A stretch of DNA of 64,000 bases from Galbibacter sp035306585. Its GTDB lineage: Bacteria > Bacteroidota > Bacteroidia > Flavobacteriales > Flavobacteriaceae. The first letter of the stretch is position 1, and each line of letters starts with the position of its first letter. A program made the translations under genes and the position numbers. Of the stretch, positions 44,643 through 53,882 are shown piece by piece. The stretch covers positions 1 to 64,000 of the forward strand of contig NZ_DATGNU010000098.1 of assembly GCF_035306585.1 (NCBI RefSeq), in the 5' to 3' direction. Below the pieces are notes generated by a model. That model searched no databases, was not told the DNA's origin, and worked only from the letters and a program-made list of their open reading frames with translations.

Positions 44643-46259
44643 ATGGCAGCTACCAAATACATTTTTGTGACCGGTGGAGTTACGTCTTCATTAGGTAAAG
44701 GAATTATTGCAGCATCGTTGGCAAAATTATTACAAGCACGAGGCTACAAAGCGACAATTCAAAAACTTGATCCATACATTAATGTAGACCCTGGAACTTT
44801 GAATCCATATGAGCATGGAGAATGCTATGTAACGGACGATGGAGCTGAAACAGATTTAGATCTAGGTCATTATGAACGTTTTTTGAATGTGAACACCTCT
44901 CAGGCCAACAATGTGACCACTGGACGTATTTACCAAAGTGTGATAGAGAAAGAGCGCCGTGGCGAATTCTTGGGAAAAACGGTTCAGGTAGTTCCGCATA
45001 TCACCAATGAAATTAAAGAACGGATTCAGCTTCTAGGTAAAAGTGGTGAATATGATATTGTAATCACAGAAATTGGAGGAACCGTAGGTGATATTGAATC
45101 CTTGCCATATATTGAATCCGTTAGACAGTTAATGTGGGAATTAGGAGATAATAACAGTATTGTGATTCATCTCACCCTGGTACCATATCTATCTGCAGCA
45201 GGGGAATTAAAGACTAAACCAACGCAACATTCTGTTAAAACTTTAATGGAAAGCGGTATAAAGGCGGATATTTTAGTATGTCGTACTGAGCATGAACTCT
45301 CTGCGGACTTAAGAGAGAAATTAGCTTTGTTCTGTAATGTCAAACCAGAGGCTGTAATTCAATCCATAGATGCATCCACCATTTACGATGTTCCAAATTA
45401 TATGTTGGAAGAAGGATTGGATAAGGTCGTTCTGAAAAAATTAAACCTTGAGGAAAAAGCGCATCCAGATTTAGAGCGTTGGAATCAATTCCTTGGTCGA
45501 CACAAAAATCCTAGACACGAAGTTCACATTGGGCTTGTTGGGAAATATGTGGAACTTCAAGACAGTTACAAATCGATCCTTGAATCCTTTATACATGCGG
45601 GAGCTGAAAATGAAGTCAAAGTCAAAGTGGAATACATACACTCAGAGCACATTACAAAAGATATTCTCGAGAACAAAATTGCACACCTAGACGGTGTACT
45701 GGTAGCACCTGGATTTGGGGAAAGAGGTATAGAAGGCAAGATTGAAGTAATTCAATATGTACGTACTCATAAGATTCCATTTTTAGGAATCTGCTTGGGT
45801 ATGCAAATGGCTGTCATTGAATTTGCTAGAAATGTACTTCAACTCAACGATGCCAACTCTACAGAGATGAATCCCAATACAACCAATCCTGTTATCGATC
45901 TTATGGAAGAGCAAAAGAATATCACTCAAATGGGTGGGACGATGAGGTTAGGAGCATGGGATTGTGCCTTAGAAGAAGGAACTTTAGCTTATCAGATCTA
46001 TGGATCAACCCTAATATCAGAGCGTCATAGACATCGTTATGAGTTCAATGATACCTATAAGGATCAAATTGAAGCTGCTGGTTTAAAGGCTAGTGGTGTT
46101 AACCCAGATACCGGCCTTGTTGAGGTAATTGAAATACCTGATCATCCTTGGTTTGTGGGAGTTCAATATCATCCAGAATACAAAAGTACCGTTGCCAGCC
46201 CACATCCATTGTTTGTAGCTTTTGTGAAAGCTACATTAGACTATAAAAATAGCAAATAA
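44643..46259 (+). CDS. pyrG: CTP synthase
   Basis: Aminates UTP to CTP with glutamine and ATP. The 538 residues contain the synthetase domain (ATKYIFVTGGVTSSLGKGI with the P-loop, and YINVDPGTLNPYEHGECYV) and the C-terminal glutamine amidotransferase domain with the nucleophilic Cys in FLGICLGMQMA and the His/Glu dyad in VQYHPEYKS. Standard length. yidC follows on the same strand after 99 bp, a frequent order in flavobacteria. Confidence 0.98.
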   Translation: MAATKYIFVTGGVTSSLGKGIIAASLAKLLQARGYKATIQKLDPYINVDPGTLNPYEHGECYVTDDGAETDLDLGHYERFLNVNTSQANNVTTGRIYQSVIEKERRGEFLGKTVQVVPHITNEIKERIQLLGKSGEYDIVITEIGGTVGDIESLPYIESVRQLMWELGDNNSIVIHLTLVPYLSAAGELKTKPTQHSVKTLMESGIKADILVCRTEHELSADLREKLALFCNVKPEAVIQSIDASTIYDVPNYMLEEGLDKVVLKKLNLEEKAHPDLERWNQFLGRHKNPRHEVHIGLVGKYVELQDSYKSILESFIHAGAENEVKVKVEYIHSEHITKDILENKIAHLDGVLVAPGFGERGIEGKIEVIQYVRTHKIPFLGICLGMQMAVIEFARNVLQLNDANSTEMNPNTTNPVIDLMEEQKNITQMGGTMRLGAWDCALEEGTLAYQIYGSTLISERHRHRYEFNDTYKDQIEAAGLKASGVNPDTGLVEVIEIPDHPWFVGVQYHPEYKSTVASPHPLFVAFVKATLDYKNSK

Positions 46260-46358
46260 TATAAATGTCACTTTGACAGACAACTAGCGTTTGGACACAT
46301 CTTTGAGTACACTTGATTCAGGGTATTCCAAATGAAAAAAATTTAATGATTAGATTAC

Positions 46359-48245
46359 ATGGAAGAAAAAAAGTTTGACCTAAACTCTATTATTGGTTTT
46401 GTACTTATAGGTGCTATACTTATTTGGGTGTTATACAACAATGCACCGACAGAACAGGAGATTCAAGAACAAAAGGCTAAACAAGAGCAAGTTCAGGCTC
46501 AGGAGCAAGCAAATAAGAGCAATGTATTAACTGAGCAAACGCCACAAGTGAATTTACAAGATTCCACTGCTCTGGCTGCATACAAAGGTAGTTTAGGGTC
46601 TTTCGCATATTCCGCCTCCTTACCTTCGGCAACAAAGAATGTGACTACCCTGGAAAATGACAAAGTTCGTTTTAAGGTCAGTAATAAAGGTGGTCAAATC
46701 GTTGAAGTTCTTTTGAAAAATTTTAGCCGGTATGATTCTGTACCCGTTTATCTGGTAGAGGATGGCAATGCATCTTTTAATTTGACCTTTTCAACGACAG
46801 ATAACAGAACACTCAACACACAAGATTTATATTTTGAACCTAGTTTGACTAAAAATGGAGACACGCAAGTACTCTCTATGAAACTAAAGGCTTCCGATAA
46901 TCAATATTTGGAGTACCGTTACGAGTTGAAGCCAGGGGAGTATATGATGGATTATACGATCCGTTCCCAAGGGCTCTCTAATGTGTTAAACAGTTCTCAA
47001 CCAGTAGAGCTGAACTGGAAACAAAAATCGATTCGTCAAAGCCAAAGTATCCAATATGAGAATCGTTACACCCGTTTATCCTATTTAGAAGATGGGAACA
47101 GTAACAAACTATCTCAAGGGGGGGATGATGAAGATACCGTTAATGATGTAAAATGGATTTCTTATAGACAGCACTTTTTTAGTTCGATATTAATTAATCC
47201 AAATGAATTTTCAAGTGTCAGTTTAACTTCAGAACAATTATTTGAAGATGAATCTATTGAAGAGAAGTTTACGAAACTTTATACCTCTAGCCTTCCTTTG
47301 CAGATACAAGGGGGAGAGTTAAATTCAAATTTAAAATGGTACTACGGACCAACGGATGCTAGGATTTTTAATGATTATAAAGGACTTGATCTTTCTGAAT
47401 CTATCCCATTTGGATGGGGAATCTTTGGGTTTATTAACAAACATATTTTCACCCCACTTTTTGGATTTTTGAGTACAGTCTTTCCCTATGGAATTGCCAT
47501 TATTGTAATGACTATATTGGTTCGAATTGTGCTCTCACCAGTGACTTACAAATCGTACTTGTCACAGGCTAAAATGAAAGTGCTACGTCCAGAGATTCAG
47601 GAAATTAACGATAAGTTTAAAGACAACCCAATGAAGCGTCAACAGGAGACTATGAAGCTTTATGGTAAAGCAGGAGTAAGCCCAATGAGTGGATGCGTCC
47701 CTGCCTTACTGCAGTTACCAGTATTCTATGCCCTGTTCATGTTCTTCCCAACGGCCATTATGTTAAGACATAAGTCGTTCCTATGGGCAGATGATCTTTC
47801 CTCCTACGATATTATTTACAAATTCCCTGAAGGGTTTAGCATACCATTCTATGGAGATCATGTAAGTTTGTTCCCTATCTTAGCCTCTGTTGCCATTTTC
47901 TTTTATATGAAAATGACCACAGGGCAACAACAAGCTATGCAACAACCTACCCAAGAAGGAATGCCTGATATGAGTAGTATCATGAAAATCATGATATACA
48001 TCTCTCCGGTTATGATGTTGTTCTTCTTTAACAATTATGCTAGTGGATTGAGTTTGTATTACTTCATTTCCAATTTGATCACAATAGTTATAATGCTTGT
48101 GATTAAAAATTATATCATTGACGAAGATAAAATCCATGATAAGATCCAGGAGAATAAGAAAAAGCCTAAAAAAGAAAATAAGTTCCAACGTAAAATGCGT
48201 GAGATGATGGAACAGGCGGAAGCCCAGCAGAAAAAGAAAAAATAA
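46359..48245 (+). CDS. yidC: Membrane protein insertase YidC
   Basis: Inserts and folds inner-membrane proteins, alone or with SecYEG. The 628-residue Gram-negative type has an N-terminal membrane segment (LNSIIGFVLIGAILIWVLYN), a large periplasmic beta-domain (about 60-350), and the conserved C-terminal insertase domain: YGIAIIVMTILVRIVLSP with the conserved Arg, SGCVPALLQLPVFYALFMF and SLYYFISNLITI. A Lys-rich cytoplasmic tail ends the protein. A terminator follows. Confidence 0.97.
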   Translation: MEEKKFDLNSIIGFVLIGAILIWVLYNNAPTEQEIQEQKAKQEQVQAQEQANKSNVLTEQTPQVNLQDSTALAAYKGSLGSFAYSASLPSATKNVTTLENDKVRFKVSNKGGQIVEVLLKNFSRYDSVPVYLVEDGNASFNLTFSTTDNRTLNTQDLYFEPSLTKNGDTQVLSMKLKASDNQYLEYRYELKPGEYMMDYTIRSQGLSNVLNSSQPVELNWKQKSIRQSQSIQYENRYTRLSYLEDGNSNKLSQGGDDEDTVNDVKWISYRQHFFSSILINPNEFSSVSLTSEQLFEDESIEEKFTKLYTSSLPLQIQGGELNSNLKWYYGPTDARIFNDYKGLDLSESIPFGWGIFGFINKHIFTPLFGFLSTVFPYGIAIIVMTILVRIVLSPVTYKSYLSQAKMKVLRPEIQEINDKFKDNPMKRQQETMKLYGKAGVSPMSGCVPALLQLPVFYALFMFFPTAIMLRHKSFLWADDLSSYDIIYKFPEGFSIPFYGDHVSLFPILASVAIFFYMKMTTGQQQAMQQPTQEGMPDMSSIMKIMIYISPVMMLFFFNNYASGLSLYYFISNLITIVIMLVIKNYIIDEDKIHDKIQENKKKPKKENKFQRKMREMMEQAEAQQKKKK

Positions 48246-48297
48246 TTCCTGTAGGTGAGTATTTTAGGGATACTAGGTAAGCATATAAATTAGATTT

Positions 48298-48340
48298 AAA
48301 AGGACGAGAATTATAAAATTTTTCGTCCTTTTAATTTTAA
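48298..48340 (+). terminator. Intrinsic terminator after yidC
   Basis: AAAAGGACGA (48298-48307) pairs with TCGTCCTTTT (48323-48332), then TTTTAATTTT. A second perfect 18-bp AT-rich palindrome AAAGATTTTAAAATCTTT follows at 48342-48359. Confidence 0.75.
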
Positions 48341-48448
48341 AAAAGATTTTAAAATCTTTAGGCAAGTAGAATTGAAAGGTAACATGGGTGGGTTCGACTA
48401 TAACGTATAGGTGAATTTTGTAATTTTGCCCCTAATAAATTAAGGAGG

Positions 48449-49636
48449 ATGAAAAGAGTGATCGTTGGTTTGTCTGGAGGAGTAGACTCTAGTGTAGCTG
48501 CATACCTTTTAAAACAACAAGGGTATGAGGTGATTGGCCTATTTATGAAAAATTGGCATGATGATTCTGTAACCATTTCAAATGAGTGTCCTTGGTTAGA
48601 GGATAGCAATGACGCTATGATGGTAGCAGAAAAACTAGGGATTCCTTTTCAGACTGTGGATTTAAGTGAGCAGTACAAAGAGCGTATCGTTGATTATATG
48701 TTTAACGAGTACGAAAGAGGGCGTACACCAAATCCTGATGTGCTTTGTAATAGAGAGATCAAATTTGATGTGTTCCTTAAAATTGCGCTTAGTTTAGGAG
48801 CAGACTATGTAGCCACTGGACATTATTGTAGAAAGGACACCATCACAGTGGATGGAAAAGAAATTCATCGTCTATTGGCAGGAAAGGATCCCAATAAGGA
48901 TCAATCTTATTTCTTATGTCAATTATCCCAAGAACAACTCAGTAAAACACTCTTTCCAATAGGAGAGCTTATTAAACCTCAGGTTCGGAAAATAGCCCAA
49001 GAAAATGAATTGATCACCGCTGATAAAAAGGACTCACAAGGACTCTGTTTTATTGGAAAAGTCAGACTACCGGAATTTTTACAACAAAAACTAAAACCCA
49101 AAGAGGGGCAGATCGTAGAGATTGATTCCGAAAGCGTCCTTAAGAAAAAAGAGCTGCGAATTTTTGAAAATAAAATTGACGAATTAGCCTACAATTCGAA
49201 ACGCCTTACATACAATGTCTCCGAAGGAAAAGTTGTTGGGAAACATCAAGGCGCTCATTATTTTACAAAAGGTCAACGAAAAGGTTTAGCAGTGGGAGGT
49301 ACACCTGAACCACTTTTTGTGATAGAGACAGACGTGGATCAAAATGTAATTTATACAGGACAGGGGAAGGACCACCCTGGCTTGTTTAGAAAAGCATTGT
49401 TTGTGAGTAAAGAAGAATTGCATTGGGTTCGTGAGGATTTAGCATTAGCACCAGATCAGCAACTTGAAGTAATGGCGCGCATACGATACCGTCAGCCTCT
49501 TCAAAAAGCAACCCTTTACCAAGTAGAAAGTGGTTTATATGTTGATTTTGATCAGCCACAAAGTGCGATCACCGAAGGGCAATTTGTAGCCTTTTATTCT
49601 GGTGATGAATTGATTGGTTCTGGCGTTATTGGCTAA
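48449..49636 (+). CDS. mnmA: tRNA-specific 2-thiouridylase MnmA
   Basis: Adds sulfur to uridine 34 of tRNA Lys/Glu/Gln. The 395-residue enzyme has the PP-loop GLSGGVDSS (7-15), the catalytic nucleophile Cys100 in NPDVLCNREIKF and the persulfide Cys200 in SQGLCFIGKV, both at the usual spacing. C-terminal beta domains follow. ATG 48449 directly abuts AAGGAGG (48442-48448), leaving no spacer, which is odd for a Shine-Dalgarno; a -7 box TAATTTTG is at 48421-48428. A GTG at 48458 would have normal spacing, but MKRVIVGLSGG is the family-typical start. Confidence 0.96.
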   Translation: MKRVIVGLSGGVDSSVAAYLLKQQGYEVIGLFMKNWHDDSVTISNECPWLEDSNDAMMVAEKLGIPFQTVDLSEQYKERIVDYMFNEYERGRTPNPDVLCNREIKFDVFLKIALSLGADYVATGHYCRKDTITVDGKEIHRLLAGKDPNKDQSYFLCQLSQEQLSKTLFPIGELIKPQVRKIAQENELITADKKDSQGLCFIGKVRLPEFLQQKLKPKEGQIVEIDSESVLKKKELRIFENKIDELAYNSKRLTYNVSEGKVVGKHQGAHYFTKGQRKGLAVGGTPEPLFVIETDVDQNVIYTGQGKDHPGLFRKALFVSKEELHWVREDLALAPDQQLEVMARIRYRQPLQKATLYQVESGLYVDFDQPQSAITEGQFVAFYSGDELIGSGVIG

Positions 49637-49691
49637 AAGCGGTAGCTTTTGCTGGGTTTAATTTATCGTTCTTAGGTTCAAAATGCTTTCT

Positions 49692-49699
49692 TATCTTTG
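49692..49699 (+). promoter_or_regulatory. -7 box just before the nitronate monooxygenase gene
   Basis: TATCTTTG, a full TAnnTTTG match, ends 4 bp before the ATG at 49704, implying a leaderless or very short leader. No matching -33 element is obvious. Confidence 0.45.
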
Positions 49700-49703
49700 A
49701 GCT

Positions 49704-50657
49704 ATGGACAATAGAATCACACAACTTTTTGGAATTAAATACCCGATTGTTCAAGCGGGTATGGTTTGGACCAGTGGTTGGAGACTTGCCTCAGCAGCTT
49801 CGAATGCTGGTATTTTAGGAATCATTGGGGCGGGATCTATGTATCCTCCTGTGCTAGAGGAGCATATTGCTAAATGCAAACAGGCAACCAAAGCACCCTT
49901 TGGTGTTAATATTCCTTTACTTTACCCAAATATTGAGGAGTTGCTCAAAATTGTAGTAGAGCAAGGGGTTAAAATTGTATTTACCTCGGCAGGTAATCCT
50001 AGTACTTGGACGCCATTTTTAAAAGAACATGGTGTAACAGTGGTTCACGTGGTAAGTAGCGTAAAGTTTGCATTAAAAGCGCAGCAATCTGGAGTAGATG
50101 CCGTTGTGGCTGAAGGATTCGAGGCTGGAGGTCATAATGGAAGAGAAGAGACCACTACCATGAGTTTAATACCTATGGTCAGAAGGGTGTTGGACATTCC
50201 TTTAATTGCCGCTGGAGGAATAGCAACAGGTAGGGCCATGCTAGCGGCTATAGTCCTTGGAGCTGAAGGAGTACAAATCGGAAGTCGGTTTGTGGCAAGT
50301 GATGAGGCTTCAGCACATCAAAATTTCAAAGAAATGGTGGTTGCCTCCAAAGAGGGCGATACTAAACTCACCTTAAAAGAACTCACGCCAGTGAGGTTAC
50401 TGAAGAACAAATTTTTTCATGAAATTGAAGATTTATACTCCCAAGGTGCTTCAAAAGAAGTTTTAGCCACTCATCTAGGTAGAGGTCGAGCAAAAAAGGG
50501 CATGTTTGAGGGCGATCTCGAACAAGGTGAACTTGAAATTGGTCAGATAAGTGGGCTGATTAATGCTATTAAGCCTGTCGCAACCATTGTCCAAGAAATT
50601 GTTTCAGAGTATCGGTCTTGTTTACAAGAAATTAAAAGTAGAGGTTATGATATATAG
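49704..50657 (+). CDS. Nitronate monooxygenase-like FMN protein
   Basis: FMN-dependent TIM-barrel protein of 317 residues in the 2-nitropropane dioxygenase/nitronate monooxygenase family. Family blocks are TQLFGIKYPIVQAGM, FGVNIPLLYP, AEGFEAGGHNG with the catalytic His, LIAAGGIATGRAM and GAEGVQIGSRFVASDE for phosphate binding. It probably detoxifies alkyl nitronates, though many homologues act as enoyl reductases. Its promoter box is nearly at the start codon. It converges on the fatty-acid operon. Confidence 0.9.
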   Translation: MDNRITQLFGIKYPIVQAGMVWTSGWRLASAASNAGILGIIGAGSMYPPVLEEHIAKCKQATKAPFGVNIPLLYPNIEELLKIVVEQGVKIVFTSAGNPSTWTPFLKEHGVTVVHVVSSVKFALKAQQSGVDAVVAEGFEAGGHNGREETTTMSLIPMVRRVLDIPLIAAGGIATGRAMLAAIVLGAEGVQIGSRFVASDEASAHQNFKEMVVASKEGDTKLTLKELTPVRLLKNKFFHEIEDLYSQGASKEVLATHLGRGRAKKGMFEGDLEQGELEIGQISGLINAIKPVATIVQEIVSEYRSCLQEIKSRGYDI

Positions 50658-50784
50658 GGATGAAACTATTCAACAATGTATTTTCAATAATCCCACATTA
50701 TTACAACCATATGAACGATCTGGATTTACACCCTTGTCCAAATGTTGATAGCGGTTCCATTATATGTATTAAAATACGGACCCC

Positions 50785-50823
50785 AAAAAAATAGCTGCTG
50801 ACTAAAAGTGTACAACAGCTATT
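50785..50823 (-). terminator. Intrinsic terminator of the fatty-acid oxidation operon
   Basis: AATAGCTG (50790-50797) and CAGCTATT (50816-50823) form an 8-bp stem; on the minus strand it is followed by a run of seven T (50791-50785). It lies 34 bp after the acyl-CoA dehydrogenase stop. Confidence 0.8.
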
Positions 50824-50856
50824 CTCACCCTCTATGAAATATATTATTAAAACTTT

Positions 50857-52659
50857 CTAAAAGCAATATGCATTCTCCTGGATAACTTTGTCGGCCACAG
50901 TATTTCGGAGGTCTACAATGTTAGGGAAGTTGGTATATTTTGTATAGCGTTTAAGCCCCATAAGCATCATTCGTTGTTCATCTGAATCAGCAATTGAAAT
51001 GATAGCTTCCTTACCTTTTGCATTTACTTTTTCTACTGCGTTAAAGAGGTAAAGTTTTGCCATCGCTATGTGATGCTTTTGTGAATCCTCACCAAATCTA
51101 TTAGCATTTTTTTGTGTTCTCAAAAGGGCTGATTCAGCCATATAAATTTGAATAAGAATATCTGATGCTGCCATTAAAATCTGTTGATGTTCCTCTAGAT
51201 CTTGCCCAAATTTTTGAACAGCGGAACCTGCAATCATTAAAAATGCTTTTTTAAGATTTGCGATGATTTGTTTTTCTTCTGCAAATAGTTCAGAGTAATC
51301 AGGAGTGTTAAAGTCTGGGATCCCCATTAGCTCCTCTTTCACTGCCATTGCAGGACCTAGTAAATCTACATGACCCTTCATCGCTTTTTTGATCAACATG
51401 CCCACAGAGAGCATTCTATTGATTTCGTTGGTTCCTTCGTATATTCTTGAAATACGAGCATCTCGCCATGCAGACTCCATGGGAGTGTCTGCAGAAAAGC
51501 CCATTCCTCCAAATATTTGGATTCCTTCATCAGTGCAGTCTTGACAGTGCTCAGAAGCTGCTACTTTTAGAATTGAACATTCAATAGCAAATTCTTCAAA
51601 TCCTTTGAGTTCCGCTTCCTGATGGCTCTCCCCATTGCTTATTCGGATCGCAATTCTGTCCTCTATATTTTTAGCCGCTCTATATACCGCAGATTCATCC
51701 ACATAGGCTGCTGTTGCCATTTGGGCTATTTTTGCTTTAATGGCACCAAACTGACTTATAGGCGTTTTAAACTGAATGCGATCATTGGCATACTTTATAG
51801 CCTCAGTGATCACACGGCGCTGTGCATCTAAACACGCTCCAGCCAATTTAATTCTACCAACATTAAGAGCATTCATAGCAATTTTAAATCCATTTCCTCG
51901 TTCGGATAACATGTTCTCAACGGGCACCTTGGTCTGGTTAAAAAACACTTGGCGGGTGGAAGAAGAATGAATCCCTAGTTTTTTCTCTTCTTCGCCAAAA
52001 GTAATACCATTTTCAGGATCGTTCTCTACAATAAATCCAGTGATATACTTATCGTCTTCAATTCTGGCGAAAACGATAAAAAGATTTGCAAAGCCTGCAT
52101 TGGATATCCACATTTTTTGCCCACTGATTAAATAATGTTTTCCATCATCGGACAATACCGCTTTGGTTTTACCACTATTGGCATCAGAACCTGCACCAGG
52201 TTCTGTTAAACAGTATGCACCAAACCATTCACCTGTGGCCAGTTTGGGAACATATTTTTGCTTTTGTTCTTCTGTTCCATATAATAGAATTGGCATTGTC
52301 CCGATACCAGTATGTGCTCCAAATGCCGTAGCCAATGAACCAGTGGCACCTGAGATATAGTCACACACTAGCATGGTGGTTACAAAACTCATTCCTAAAC
52401 CACCGTACTGCTCAGGTACAGCGGTTCCTAATAATCCAAGCTCTGCAGCTTTACCCATAATCTCTTCTGTAAAGCCGTAGTCTTTATTTTCGAATCGATC
52501 CTTATGTGGCCATACCTCTCGATCTACAAATTCTTTTACTGCATCGCGCATCATCTGTTGTTCTTCCGAAAAATCTTCTGGAGTAAAAACATCCGCTGCC
52601 TTGGTCTGTTTTACTAAAAATTGACCACCTCTAATTGTTTCTTGTTTGGTTTCCATCAC
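50857..52659 (-). CDS. Acyl-CoA dehydrogenase (FadE-like)
   Basis: FAD enzyme making the first double bond in beta-oxidation. At 600 residues it is of the long very-long-chain type with an extra C-terminal helical domain, like B. subtilis FadE. Signatures: YCLTEPGAGSDANSGKTKA, KMWISNAGFANLFIVFA, the catalytic Glu region IYEGTNEINRM (near residue 407) and QIFGGMGFSADTPMESAWRD. It is last in the marR-fadN-fadA-dehydrogenase operon, 11 bp after the thiolase gene. Start ATG 52659 or 52656. Confidence 0.95.
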   Translation of the reverse strand: MMETKQETIRGGQFLVKQTKAADVFTPEDFSEEQQMMRDAVKEFVDREVWPHKDRFENKDYGFTEEIMGKAAELGLLGTAVPEQYGGLGMSFVTTMLVCDYISGATGSLATAFGAHTGIGTMPILLYGTEEQKQKYVPKLATGEWFGAYCLTEPGAGSDANSGKTKAVLSDDGKHYLISGQKMWISNAGFANLFIVFARIEDDKYITGFIVENDPENGITFGEEEKKLGIHSSSTRQVFFNQTKVPVENMLSERGNGFKIAMNALNVGRIKLAGACLDAQRRVITEAIKYANDRIQFKTPISQFGAIKAKIAQMATAAYVDESAVYRAAKNIEDRIAIRISNGESHQEAELKGFEEFAIECSILKVAASEHCQDCTDEGIQIFGGMGFSADTPMESAWRDARISRIYEGTNEINRMLSVGMLIKKAMKGHVDLLGPAMAVKEELMGIPDFNTPDYSELFAEEKQIIANLKKAFLMIAGSAVQKFGQDLEEHQQILMAASDILIQIYMAESALLRTQKNANRFGEDSQKHHIAMAKLYLFNAVEKVNAKGKEAIISIADSDEQRMMLMGLKRYTKYTNFPNIVDLRNTVADKVIQENAYCF

Positions 52660-52670
52660 ACTTTGTTTTT

Positions 52671-53858
52671 TTAGTTTAAAAACTCATAAACGCCGGCAGC
52701 ACCCTGCCCAGTACCTACACACATGGTAACAATACCATATTTGTTTTTACGTTTTCTCATCTCATCAAATAATTGAACGGAGAGTTTTGCCCCTGTACAT
52801 CCAAGTGGATGTCCTAAAGCAATAGCTCCACCATTGACATTGACAATATCAGGATTTAAACCTGTCTCTCTAATAACAGCTACAGATTGCGAAGCAAAAG
52901 CTTCATTTAACTCCACTAGGTCGATGTCGTTTAATTTCAACCCTGCTTGATCTAGTGCCTTTGGAATAGCTCTAATAGGGCCTATTCCCATAATCCTGGG
53001 TGGCACACCAACAGCTGAAAATGAAACTAACCTTGCGATGGGTTCTAAATTGAGCTCCTTGACCATTTTTTCACTCATCACTAAAGTAAACGCCGCTCCG
53101 TCACTCATTTGTGATGAATTTCCAGCAGTTACGCTTCCATTTTGAGCAAATACAGGACGAAGTTTGGCTAATATTTCTTTGGAAGTATCTGCCCTAGGAC
53201 CTTCATCAGTATCGAAAATGTATTGTTTGGTAGCCTTTTTACCTGCTTTATCGACATAGACCTGTTCTATATTTATGGGAACAATTTGATTTTTAAATCG
53301 ATTCTCTTTAATGGCTTTTAAAGCTTTTTGGTGAGAGTTATAAGAAAATTCATCTTGTTCCTCACGTGATATTTTGTATTGATTTGCAACTGCCTCAGCA
53401 GTTAACCCCATTCCCCAATAATAATCCTCATGTCCCTTTTTGGCCACTTCATAATTAGGTACTGGTTTATAACCTCCCATTGGAATATAACTCATGCTTT
53501 CTGCTCCACCAGCGATGATGCAATCGGCCATCCCTGATTGTATTTTTGCAGTTGCGATGCTGATGGTCTCTAAACCAGAAGCACAATATCTGTTGACCGT
53601 TACTCCAGGAACTTCCTCAACACCTAATCCCATTAAGGAGATCAAGCGTCCCATGTTTAATCCTTGTTCTGCTTCTGGCATGGCATTTCCAACAATGACA
53701 TCATCGATTCGTTTAACATCAAGCTGGGGTACCTGCTTTAACATGTGTTGGATCGTCTCTGCAGCTAATTCATCGGGTCTTTTAAAACGGAGTAAGCCTC
53801 GGGGTGCTTTTCCAACCGCAGTCCTGTAAGCTTGTACTATATATGCTGTATTTTTCAT
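52671..53858 (-). CDS. fadA: Acetyl-CoA C-acyltransferase (3-ketoacyl-CoA thiolase)
   Basis: Cleaves 3-ketoacyl-CoA with CoA to acetyl-CoA and a shorter acyl-CoA. The 395-residue thiolase has the active-site Cys92 (NRYCASGLE), the GGAIALGHPLGCTGA His motif and the C-terminal CVGTGQGAAG Cys. It follows fadN by 24 bp and precedes the dehydrogenase, giving the fadN-fadA-fadE order known from Bacillus. Confidence 0.96.
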   Translation of the reverse strand: MKNTAYIVQAYRTAVGKAPRGLLRFKRPDELAAETIQHMLKQVPQLDVKRIDDVIVGNAMPEAEQGLNMGRLISLMGLGVEEVPGVTVNRYCASGLETISIATAKIQSGMADCIIAGGAESMSYIPMGGYKPVPNYEVAKKGHEDYYWGMGLTAEAVANQYKISREEQDEFSYNSHQKALKAIKENRFKNQIVPINIEQVYVDKAGKKATKQYIFDTDEGPRADTSKEILAKLRPVFAQNGSVTAGNSSQMSDGAAFTLVMSEKMVKELNLEPIARLVSFSAVGVPPRIMGIGPIRAIPKALDQAGLKLNDIDLVELNEAFASQSVAVIRETGLNPDIVNVNGGAIALGHPLGCTGAKLSVQLFDEMRKRKNKYGIVTMCVGTGQGAAGVYEFLN

Positions 53859-53882
53859 GTTCTAATTTTTTGATTTGAAAAT

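Noticed and set aside
45759..45766. GTACGTAC core of the second LacI operator inside pyrG
   Set aside because: Lies in codons for Tyr-Val-Arg-Thr of a conserved protein, lacks the full GTGTACGTACAC symmetry, and is far from any promoter.
50660..50794. 44-codon open frame after the nitronate monooxygenase gene (MKLFNNVFSI...)
   Set aside because: Short, no recognisable family, no promoter or binding site, and its end runs into the terminator hairpin of the opposite operon.
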